A stretch of DNA of 64,000 nt. Source: Immersiella caudata (taxonomy: Eukaryota; Ascomycota; Sordariomycetes; Sordariales; Lasiosphaeriaceae). A program made the position numbers and the translations under genes. The DNA is taken from the NCBI GenBank assembly GCA_030512335.1, contig JAULSU010000004.1, forward strand, positions 1,302,001 to 1,366,000, read 5' to 3'. Positions 54,701 through 64,000 of this stretch are shown piece by piece; position 1 is the stretch's first letter, and each line of letters starts with the position of its first letter. Under the pieces are notes generated by a model. The model was given only the letters and a program-made list of their open reading frames with translations, was not told the DNA's origin and ran no database searches.

Positions 54701-57700
54701 CTGGTCTGTTGAGACCAGCGCTACTGCCAGCTGTTGGAGCTTGGCGTTGCCCGCTTGTTGTGGCTGGTGAGGTGTAGCGTAAACAGCGGTGTCGACAAAC
54801 AGCACTTTCAGCGTCAGATCGACGTGCCCGTGGCTGGTACGGCTGGGTTCAGTTATTGTCGTAGCGGGATCTTCCCGCGCCTGTGCAGATCACTGCGCTG
54901 CCCGTTGCAGCTTCTGTTTCCTCCAACAAGCTGTGATCGATTCTGCAGCTCTCGACCGCCAGCAAAGAAACGGAGGGCCGAACGAAGGGCGGTCGAGACG
55001 TGTGGCCCAGTCATTCGCTGCAGATCTGGCGTGCTTGCTGCTGTGGTATCAACCCGAGCCTTTGAGGAAACATCACTGAGCAGCTCGCGCTGACGCGTTG
55101 AGAGCTCAGTGGAGCTGACGAATGGGCGCAGGTTGCTGCGAACCTCACGGGAAGACTGATGCATCTTTCTCCATGCACGAGAACCAGCGAGCAGAAGCCT
55201 CCAGCGCCGAGCACCACAGCTTACTCACCACCAATCTATGATGTTTTGAGTGTTGTTGACGTCGGACGGGGGAAGGGGTGCGGAGCTCTTGCTGGCCCCA
55301 GCTTTCCAAGTTGCGCCCAGGCTCGTGGGAGCCTGGTCCGATCGCAGCGGGCGAGGGGGCAAAACGGACGGGCGAAACGGAGCGCTGGGGCCTCACCATC
55401 TTGACCAGCCGCTGTGTGGACAGAATGCGGATGTGTGTTGCAATAACCTCGGGGGAGGTCGAAATATTGATGAACCGCAGAGCAAAGCGAGATTGCAAAA
55501 CATCTCTTTCTCTCGGCCGGGGGCTCGCCGGCCGTGAGTGTTGACAAAACACGCCATGGATGTCTGGTCGAGCGGCGCCGTCGTCGGCGAGATTGTACAG
55601 GCTTTTTCCGTGACGATGGCGGCGATCTGACAGCTGAGTTGAGAGCCAGGCGAGATCGGTCCTCCCACTCCGTGCGCAACATTGAACACGGCAGATGCCA
55701 GACGAGGGTGGCCTTGTGTGTATTGCTCGCAATATCGGCAGGGACGTAGCTATGTTTGGCCCATTGACAGCGGTCGTTCTTTCCTGTCCCGCCCTGGCTC
55801 GGAAAATTAAGTTACAATCCTGGGCTGGCAGGACCAAAGTTCAATGCAATGGATGCGATCGAGGGGGAGGGGAATTTCGTCCCGTTTTCCCCCACCCCGC
55901 GCAACTAGCTGGCTGGCTGGCAGCATAACTTGAACCCGCTCTCCCCCACGTCACCCTCTCGCTCGATGAAACAGTCAACAGCCAACCAGCCCGCCAGTGA
56001 GGGTTGCAGCATGAAGCGGGTATCGATATATCTGGCTCGTTAGCAGGTTGTTTTGATTGCTGGATACAACCTTGATCCGCTGGTGCGAACCCGACAAAGC
56101 ATCAGGCGACGGCACGGTGCGGAGATTTCTGTTGAAGCCAGGGCAGAGACAGGTGGGATGGGGGAGCGGGACCGTTTGGACAGCAGAGAGCGCAAGGTGT
56201 GCTAAGCGCCGTTGCGCCCCTGGGGATGCACCCAGCCGTCCGGGGTTCCCAAGTGACTGGAACGAGCTGAAGCCACCCGCGAGGATCAGCACAGACCGGC
56301 TGGCTGGGATCTCGGGGCAGCACTTTGTTTGAAGCTTGACCCCCCTCCGCGGAGCAGATCTCGCCGACGAATCCAGCACGTTGACTGGCTTGCGAGCGCC
56401 CCCATCACCCCTCTGTTTAGCGAATACAACCCTTTGGCAACCGCACCTTGCTGTGGTTTGGGCGGGATGTTGACGACCACAGCACCAGGATCCAAAAAGA
56501 GAAACAGATTCGTGGAAAAGCAATTCCAGCCTGGGCAGAGCCTCCCGATACCGTGGCACTTCCCGACGCTCTCTCATCGTCGCCGCACACGTCCTAGACT
56601 CCAGACTGCGCTGATAACTGATCCCACGGCTGGCTCCTGTCGCCCCGAGCAGCGGGTTCGTGCGTGCGTGCGCTGCTGCTGCTGCGAGACGTGGATGGGT
56701 ATGTAGTTTGGCGAAGAAGCATGATCGAAGTGTAGGAAACAAGAGACACTCGTTCTCGTCTCTCCGGACTCCGGACGAGGCTAGACCAGACCGACAGCCT
56801 GGATGACCGGGTTGGTGTCGACATTTTCTCCGACACACCCAAGACATGGGCTGCAAGCGAACGAGTTCTAATTTCGCCCTCCCCATCACTGACTCGGCTC
56901 CTCTCTTAGTAGGACGCGATATAGCATCATGGAAGCAACCCCTTTCGCCCCTGTCTCTGCGGGCTCGGCTCGCCTATGGTGGGGTCTACGTCGCGTTAGA
57001 GCGCCAAAACTCGTCACATCGGTGCTCCCGATGGACCCCTCAACTCTGGGTTTCTGGATATTTGGCGTGCCGCGTATTCGCTGAGTGGCGTTGGCTGGCA
57101 AAGGCTGTTGGGATCGGACTTTGTTGATGGTGGGCAGGACATCGTGCCGCGAGGGCCGGAGCGTGATGCATCATCACAGCGTCAATCAGCAAGGGAAAGA
57201 GCTGGCAGAGATTTTTTGCGCAACATGAACATCGCTTTGTACCTATCTCATCCAACATCACACCCGTCAACGAACCGGCAGGGTCAGGGTCCCAGTCAGG
57301 GCCTACTCCATTGTGGGTTTCCGAGAACCGCTTTCACCCGCCAGAGTTCCTCAGGTCAGCTTGGGTCGAACGCCACTAAGCACCGTCTAAAGGGTCTTTT
57401 CCTTAGCGCGCGGAGAGATGCCAACATCGCGAACGAAAGTCTCGAAGGAGATGAGGCGTCAAGTGGTGCTGACACGGAGCGTACCCGCTACGGCGAAAGT
57501 TGGTTTCCAAACTCCAGCAGAGAGCGTTTTCTAGCCCACCGGAACGCTTGTAGCTCTCTCCTCGCGAAAACAGCGTTCAGGACCGGTATCTGACAACGAA
57601 AGTTACTGCCATCATCCCACTAGCTTTTCGCCGGACGATTGATCGTCAGCGGGGTGTGCGAGCATGTTGTCGTGGACCAGCGTCGCTCACAACTTCTTTC

Positions 57701-58805
57701 CGTTGCCGGTTACGGACTCTGCCAACAGCTCCGTTTTCCACTCAACTGGACGGCTGGGCGGCTGGGCGTTTGGGCAGGTTGCGGCGTTCTTGCCCCTGTC
57801 CGTACTCCCGTCGACGAAGCAGGAAGTTGGGATTTTCCATCCAATTAATTTTCAGCTGTTCCTCGGCGGTACAACACACGACTTTATTGACTTCTCTGTC
57901 GCCAGCAAAGCGACTCTATTGCTGGGATGTTGCGGTGTTTGGGGCGAGCATCTAAGGCTCGAGGCTGTCGGTTTGTTCACCGCTGATTGGGCAAGGCGAC
58001 ATCGCCAGCTTGGCCACGACTGGACGAGCATCTTCGCCCATTCCGCATTCTTCCCGATCGCTCGACAAATTCGGGAGCTTTTTATTCTCAACTGCCTTCA
58101 ATTGGTTAGCGTGGATCTGTCTGTGGGCAGCATCCCAGGAAAGGAGATTGGGCTGCCCAACTGCCAAGCCTTTTATTTTTCGTCACTCACGCTCAGGGTT
58201 GGAAGCTCCAAGCTTACACCGGCTATCGAAGAAGCGACTTCTCAAGTCTATACGCCTGGATTCCTCTAGAGCTGTTGGAGAACAGCGCACCGAGCGGTCA
58301 TAAACCTAATTCATCTTCCACCATGGATCCAAGTGAATGATTTTGCTAGTAGAGAAGGGGCGCGAAGCCCGTCGAACCCTACGGGCAATGCGTTGAGCCA
58401 CGATTTTCAGCCACGAAACGATATTCATAGTTTTCAAGTCCGACCGGCTCTATCCGTGGGGACATCGGTGGGGAAAACTGCGTCAGTGAATGGAGAGAAA
58501 GAGAAGCTCAACATGAAATGTATGATGCTTAGATTGGTCACCTTGTGGCGGTCGTGGCACTCAGCACGGCGGGCCGTTTTCGACATCTTGGGGAGGCAGG
58601 GTAAACTTTCTTCAGCCTCTTTGGGAGTGTAATTGATGAAGCTGGGGAGGAAAGTCAACGAGCGGCACTTGCCATTGACAGCACACCAGCTTCGCAAGAT
58701 CCCGGCCTTCGCGCTCGGGGGGCACGCCAGGGCAGCCCTGTTGTTCGACAAGGTCAGGGCCCCTGGCACCGTTTCCCTTCACCTCTGACGGTCGCTTGGC
58801 CACAA

Positions 58806-58821
58806 CCCCCCCCCCCCCCCC
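58806..58821. repeat. Poly(C) homopolymer run, 16 nt
   Basis: Unbroken C run about 430 bp before the flbD start. Confidence 0.9.
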
Positions 58822-58995
58822 TGCACCCTCCGACGACGACGCTCAGGCCAACTAGTAGGTACAAGTGGATGGGCCGACGACTGACAGGGGCAGACCCAAA
58901 GTTCCGTTTTCGACGGTGGGCGCAAGCCTCCTGGGGGGTCTTGGTCTGGAGGTCCCGGGAGTTCGCTGCTTCCCACCCCACCACCGTTCAGACAA

Positions 58996-59008
58996 CTTAT
59001 ATATCAAC
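58996..59008 (+). promoter_or_regulatory. flbD: Candidate TATA element of flbD
   Basis: CTTATATATCAAC lies about 250 bp before the flbD ATG, in a stretch that then turns C/A-rich and includes a CAT/CAC repeat (about 59059-59086), as in a fungal leader. Position and sequence fit a TATA box, but no transcription start is known. Confidence 0.4.
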
Positions 59009-59253
59009 TAACCGCTTCCCACGCATACCTGCCTCCTACCACAGCCTCCGATATCACTACCATCATCACCACCACCATCACCACTTCCCACTTGGCACAT
59101 CAAATCACCGGCACCATACCGCCTAAACATATCCAAGCACCCTCATATTCCCCATTTTTAGGTCATCGCCGGCTTCGTCCTTCCTTCTGGACGGCTACAA
59201 CCAACCCAGGTGGCCTTGCCGGTGACTTTTGCTGGGGACTTTCGACGCCGATC

Positions 59254-60192
59254 ATGACAGGACATCACAGGAGGGGACCTTGGTCCCAGGCTGAGGACCA
59301 CCAGCTCATGACACTGGTTCACCACCAAGGGCCGATCAACTGGGTCCGGATTGCTCAATCACTGGGCTCGAGGACCCCTAAGCAGTGCCGTGAAAGGTAC
59401 CACCAGAACCTGAAGCCTACACTCAACCATGATCCCATCACGCCAGAAGAAGGGGTCCAAATCGAGCGCCTGGTCGCAGAACTCGGGAAGAGATGGGCTG
59501 AGATCGCAAGGCGACTCCACGGCCGCAGCGACAACGCCGTTAAGAACTGGTGGAACGGCAGCCAGAACCGGCGCAAGCGCATGGACCGTCGCAAGGTCAA
59601 CCCCGTGTCCTACGACGAACGGCCCGAGATGGGTCACTACGCCAGGCCGAGCATGACCATTCCACGAACCCTTCCGATGCCCTCCGCCAGGGGGTTGCCG
59701 GCACCTTTAATGTCCGGAAATCTCCACGACGGCCGATACCACATCGAGACGCCGCTGTCATCTCCTTCTTTCTCACCCGACTCGGAACACGCCCCGTCCT
59801 TAGTGTCAGACTCAGGCTCGTACTACTCGACATCCCCTCGAGGCGACCTCCGCTCGCCTGGCACCGTCGAGCTGCCACCACTGAAGTTGGACGGCGCCGG
59901 TATCCATCTGTCCCCGCGCATCTCGGTGTCACCCACCGACACCAAGCTTCCGTCTCTCGCCGCTCTCGAGTTCCGCACCCCGGAGTTTCCCAAGACGGAT
60001 CTTGCCCACCACCGCCATTCTCACCACGCGGCTCCACAATCCGACTACTTCTCGGCCAAGTCTCACCACTCACACTTGCCCACGGCACCCAACTCCCCCG
60101 AAGGCCCCAACTCTCTTCGGCTACGCCCCCTGAGCATGGGCCATAGAGAAGAGAGACACGACCTGCTCTCCGTCGCCAATATGTTGAGCTGA
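59254..60192 (+). CDS. flbD: Myb-type developmental regulator FlbD / RCA-1
   Basis: Single exon, 312 aa. FlbD in Aspergillus promotes the switch from hyphal growth to conidiation, and Neurospora RCA-1 is its counterpart. The protein begins MTGHHRRGPWSQAEDHQLM and carries two Myb repeats: R2 (RGPWSQAED ... NWVRIAQSLGSRTPKQCRER) and R3 (ITPEEGVQIERLV ... RWAEIARRLHGRSDNAVKNW). The FlbD-specific junction YHQNLKPTLNHDPITPEEG and the WWNGSQNRRKR after R3 are present. The rest is S/P/H-rich and disordered, ending in HDLLSVANMLS. The ATG at 59254 is the first in the frame and puts the Myb region at the very N terminus, as in known homologues. No intron is needed. The gene is isolated, with 11.7 kb upstream and at least 3.8 kb downstream without a recognised gene. 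Confidence 0.94.
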   Translation: MTGHHRRGPWSQAEDHQLMTLVHHQGPINWVRIAQSLGSRTPKQCRERYHQNLKPTLNHDPITPEEGVQIERLVAELGKRWAEIARRLHGRSDNAVKNWWNGSQNRRKRMDRRKVNPVSYDERPEMGHYARPSMTIPRTLPMPSARGLPAPLMSGNLHDGRYHIETPLSSPSFSPDSEHAPSLVSDSGSYYSTSPRGDLRSPGTVELPPLKLDGAGIHLSPRISVSPTDTKLPSLAALEFRTPEFPKTDLAHHRHSHHAAPQSDYFSAKSHHSHLPTAPNSPEGPNSLRLRPLSMGHREERHDLLSVANMLS

Positions 60193-63100
60193 GCGGGTGG
60201 CCCCGGATGCAGGTGTGTGCGTGTGAATCAATACATGCCCTGTTGGCATGATGTTAATATGGGTCTGGGTTGGGACGGTCTTTTGTTATAGAGTTTGTGA
60301 TGATACCCCGGCGTGTACGGCGTTGTTTTTTTTTCTTTTTCCTTTTTTTGCGGGAGTTCAAAATACGATGGGCATGTTGCGTTCTGTCTCTACTCGAAAC
60401 CCAGGGACCTGGATGGTGGATGACTGGAGACCGATCTATTATGAGACTATGGCTGATGACATTACCATTATCCCCTCGGTCTACTCGCTCAGACGAGTTG
60501 TATATCTTTTGGATGGGCCTGGATGCAACTATACACATATCGTGTCTATATTATAGCGCTGGAGTTTACTACGCCTCCACTAATGGAATGATAATACTTG
60601 AAGGAACTACAAATGATTCTACCCTTTGTGCATTGTTTGGCCATGAACCTGGTATGGGGTCGTAAATGGAGATAGAGAGATTGGGGGCACTTGGCGATTT
60701 GCTTAGATTGAAGTGAAAACATGTTTAAACATGTTTGCGGCGTTGGCGTTGCGTTATTGACAACCGCCCAGGTGACTGTTTCCGAACCCTTGGGCAACGA
60801 ATTGAACCGTTACCCCCGCAAGCCCATCTGAACGCTTTCCACCGGACCCGGACATTTGACAAAGATTAGAGTTCCGAACCGTATCAGTCAAGTACTTGTT
60901 GTACTTCAGTCCCGGCCCCATGAGGTGGCTCTATCGCGCAACGGCGAGGGGGGGAGGTAGAGGGGCGATGGGCGCCGGGCTTGCAAAGGCCCCGCGATGG
61001 AAGCGAAGGCTATAATTTCTGCAAAGAACACCCTACGGACGGCGGGCATGGCTTGAACGCGTGATAACAGACGTGCCGTGGCCTGGCCGGCGGGTTTACG
61101 GCACCGCCGAAGAGGGGGGCCGAAAAACAAAAACAGCAAAAGAAATCACTCAACGGGACTCAGCAAAGGCGGGAAGATGGGGGGATGGAACCCTTCAGCT
61201 ACCCACGGCAGGTAAGGTAATGCCCGTATGTGGTGGTGGTGATAGGCAGCGGCATAGGGTACAGCAGGTAGTGTGGCGGTCTCGACCCGTCTCAGTACGG
61301 CACGCAGGGAGGCCGTTCGCACAGGTTGTTCGTTTCGAAATGGGGAGATGCTGCAGTGCGGTAGGGTAGGTGTGAGCGTTGTCGCCACGGGGGAAAAAGA
61401 ATCTGGGGAGGCTGGCCGGCCTGATCAGCCGGGACGGTGGGAGTTCACCGATCAGATAGTAGATCGTAATGGTCTTCGGCGGTATCAGAGGGGCCGATAT
61501 CAGAGGACCAAAGGAAAGGTTTCCCTTGTAAGCAGCGAATCGTAGCTGGGCCGAAGGGGGAATGGAGCGGTGGTTCAGCTGGTGTGGTTTGATGTGAAAG
61601 GACCCGGGAAACGGTAGGCTGCGGTAGTGGTGCGGTGTTGGCACCAGCACGGCCGCCACAGGGTTACACTAGGTGATTGAATAAGGAAAGGCACTCGTCG
61701 CCGTCTGACGGCGGCTCAAAACGGTCGGGTGTGGCCGAGCGCTGTCAGTTTTTTCTCTTCTTTTCGCGGTCTGGACGGCTCTCGCCCACCGTTGCAGCGG
61801 CCGGTGACGGCCACGACCAACAGCGGGCGGTCGAATGCGGCTGGATTACGTGTGCGGTTGTTCTTGAAGAGGCTTCGCTCTGAAGCAGGGCGAAGAAAGG
61901 GGTGTGCACGATTAGGCGGCCGTAGGGCACGGATGGACCAGAGGGGAATGGCTCGAGCTGAGTTGAAGTTCGAGCCTTCCCAACTGTGCGAAAGCTGACG
62001 CCGTTGGAGGCAGGAACGGCCCCGCCTTGCGCTAATGCGTAGTGCACTCCCTCTTCTGCCGAGGTGAGGTTCTTTTCTGACAGCGCAACAAACTCGAGAG
62101 AAGGAAGTTTGCTTGCCGGGCAGAATACAATGGCGTGCGGGAACTTTCGTTGACCGAATTATTCGTCAGTCGTGCCGTTGTTCACTTCGAACTCGATCTT
62201 CAACGCCAACAACGAATAGCCCCGATCGATCTTCAGCGAAACCCCGGTCACCGAGACTATGACGGCATCGCTCGTGGTGATCATTCCTCCTTTCAACCTT
62301 CAGGCGATCTCAACGTTCTGGCGGCCCGATAGCTCTGCGTTCCAGACGAACGAGAAGCTATTCGGATGATCCCGAAACGGACCGGTTCTAACAGCGCATG
62401 CATCAGCAGCAAACCGACAGCGCATCACGGCTGGCAGCAGAGAGATGTGAAGAGACCAGTGCCCGCCGCAGCCATCCCTGCTGCCTACCAACTTCCGGAG
62501 CTGGAGGGTACGGAGCCGTTCTCAACCTTTGGTGTGGCACAAGCGCCAGAGCCGTGCCGGCGGAATCCATTGATATCTGGGGGGAGCGGTGGATGATCGA
62601 CGCTACACTACTGTGTGCAACAGTTGTTGCCGTTTGCTCCTCTTGCGTCCCGCAATTGGCATCCCTGTCTCGATGCAACACTGGCTTCCCACCGCTGGGA
62701 GATCCGCTCGCCAAGCTCACCATGAATGGCCAGAGCAGCCAAGGGTTCCCCAATCATACCACCCCGGTACTTTGCTGCAAGCATTCCCACGCTGATCTCC
62801 TCTTTCGTCAACCACCTTGCTCACCACCTCGCACGCCCCCCGAAAAGCCATACCGCAGCCGCGATGTCACCCAGCGTTGACAGGAAAGCGGAGGTATCCG
62901 CATCCCCCTTTGGTTATCTTATCAATACGTTGAGAGAGAGAAGGCGTGACCACTGACCAGGTTTATTCACCCATGCCAGGTCGGCGACCTCGCGAAACTT
63001 GCATGCCCATCAACATATCAGTTGTCCGTGCACTCACCTGGGAAGAACCCACAGGCTTTCTATTTCTAGCCGTTACACACACGTTGACCCCTCTAGCCTT

Positions 63101-64000
63101 GCTAACTAGGCTCCATCGGGTTGCTGTCAAAGATCTGAACGCCAAAAACGTTCACTACACCTTACCCCTTTCGACTGCACGCTTAAACTCCTTCTGGATG
63201 TTTTTTCGGCCACCTGATCAGACGGGGGTGTTATGAGATGTGCTGCGCATCCCTTCGCGGCTCTGTGGTAAGGGTGAGACCGCTGACGTCGTCGGTGTTA
63301 TTCTGCACCAGAGATTTAACACGCAAGTGGTCTCTTGATGAAGGTCTGCCCCGCCGCCAATCGCGGCAACGCCACTGCGGGATCGATCAGAGACACTTCA
63401 GCGGAGATGTCCAGCCGGGCCAACCACGACACTGCCAGTTCGCACAACGGTTTCATCTCTCCCCGCACTCGCAAGGAAGCAAACATCCGCTGCCAGCGGC
63501 CTCGGATTGTTTTGCCTGCGGGATGCACAGCAACGAGCTCGGGCGGAAATATCGACATGTTGTGCACTTCTTGGCTTGGAACTATCCATTCGTCATCAGC
63601 ACCGCAGGGATCACGGTTCATCATGGCGGAGAAGTCAAAAGGCCAACTTCTCAGCCGGACCAGGTCAAGGGTCTCTTTCGGTTCATGAGCTTTCCGGAGG
63701 CTGTGGAAGGAATACGATGCCTTCAATAAACCGCCACTGTTGAGGATCAGCAGAGGGAAACCGAGAGTGCGGTATGGGACCCCCTTTGCGTCACCGTAAA
63801 GGTTACATTTGTTTCCAACCCTTGCCCTTGTCCCTGACCTTGTCTCTTTGATCTATAGCCATCAATGTTATTACGCCTCCCCGCGCAACAGTTGAGATGA
63901 TGGGACGATTCGCGAGTCACGGCTCGCTATTGAGGGACTGTGCATGACGGACTGATCCGTATGTGTGCGAAAGTGGTTGGAATCACATAAGGCTTTTACG
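60193..64000. other. Downstream region of flbD, no gene recognised
   Basis: 3.8 kb to the window edge. It starts with the probable flbD 3' UTR, including a T-rich tract at 60325-60349. A 20-bp palindrome lies at 60717-60736. Open frames such as 62398-62880 and 63238-63729 (+) and 61195-61659 (-), up to 163 codons, have no recognisable domain and overlap frames on the other strand. Part of a gene beyond the right edge could have its promoter here. Confidence 0.5.
60717..60736. repeat. 20-bp perfect palindrome, tandem AAACATGTTT
   Basis: The sequence is two head-to-tail copies of the self-complementary decamer AAACATGTTT, so the whole 20 bp is also a palindrome. It lies about 525 bp after the flbD stop codon. 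Confidence 0.9.

Larger units (their letters stand above)
47585..59253. promoter_or_regulatory. 11.7-kb gene-poor region upstream of flbD
   Basis: No protein gene can be supported here. Composition is ordinary, not AT-rich, so it is not a RIP-degraded transposon. It begins with the OGT 3' UTR. From about 49740 to 51420 the plus strand is strongly C/A-rich. It holds simple repeats (49961-50013, 50138-50152, 51621-51665, 51725-51774, 58806-58821) and many short open frames on both strands; the longest tidy one, 57664-58269 (+, 201 codons), has no known domain. Likely contents are a very long flbD promoter and leader, and perhaps unannotated non-coding transcripts. This is inferred; transcript data would decide. 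Confidence 0.5.

Noticed and set aside
58366..58390. GGGTTCGACGGGC on the minus strand as a tRNA B box
   Set aside because: The B-box consensus fails after GGTTCGA, and there is no A box upstream.
47585..59253. Transposon or RIP-degraded element as the reason for the gene desert
   Set aside because: No AT-rich block, long terminal or inverted repeats, or transposase/reverse transcriptase fragments were recognised.

Overview
This window is nuclear DNA of a filamentous ascomycete, most likely a Sordariomycete (class inferred from gene content and sequence style, not from a search). The signs are short introns of about 48-100 bp with GTRNGT donors and CTAAC/CTGAC-like branch sites, pyrimidine-rich leaders, long intergenic spaces, and fungal families such as Gpc1, an RGS-LOV photoreceptor, a cytosolic O-GlcNAc-transferase-like protein and FlbD. 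Sixteen protein genes can be supported. Exon junctions were worked out by hand by joining reading frames at splice signals; all reconstructed coding sequences close in frame.

Layout. 1-2011: 3' part of a PI-specific phospholipase C (+). 3845-5612: DHHC palmitoyltransferase of Pfa3 type (-). 6550-7507: tail-anchored UBE2J1-type ubiquitin-conjugating enzyme (+). 7685-9734: type II membrane protein of the DUF3431 family (-), with a pentanucleotide microsatellite in its first intron. 10509-12630: RGS-LOV blue-light receptor (-). 15208-17137: APC/C activator Cdh1 (+). 18274-19941: glycerophosphocholine acyltransferase Gpc1 (-). 21602-25653: cohesin SMC1 (+). 26670-27674: TFIIE alpha subunit (-). 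28607-30448: BRCT-containing X-family DNA polymerase (+). 31031-31583: MAPEG/MGST3-like protein (+). 31849-34111: kelch-repeat single-pass membrane protein (-). 35585-38130: COPII SEC23 (+). 38573-39381: ribosomal protein RPL12/uL11 (+), starting in a 4-nt exon. 42681-47584: TPR plus GT41 O-GlcNAc-transferase-like protein (+). 59254-60192: two-repeat Myb regulator FlbD/RCA-1 (+).

The first 39 kb is a dense, mostly housekeeping stretch: signalling, protein modification, ER/COPII traffic, cohesion, transcription and repair. The last 25 kb holds only the OGT-like gene and flbD, with about 11.7 kb of apparently non-coding DNA before flbD. Four divergent pairs share upstream regions: PFA3/UBE2J1, RGS-LOV/CDH1, GPC1/SMC1 and TFA1/POL4. 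I see no convincing tRNA, rRNA, CRISPR, transposon or RIP-type AT-rich block. The most interesting items are the RGS-LOV photoreceptor sharing a 2.6-kb divergent upstream region with CDH1, the very large upstream region of flbD, telobox motifs before RPL12 and SMC1, and several repeats placed at functional points (an intron, a stop codon, a palindrome downstream of flbD).
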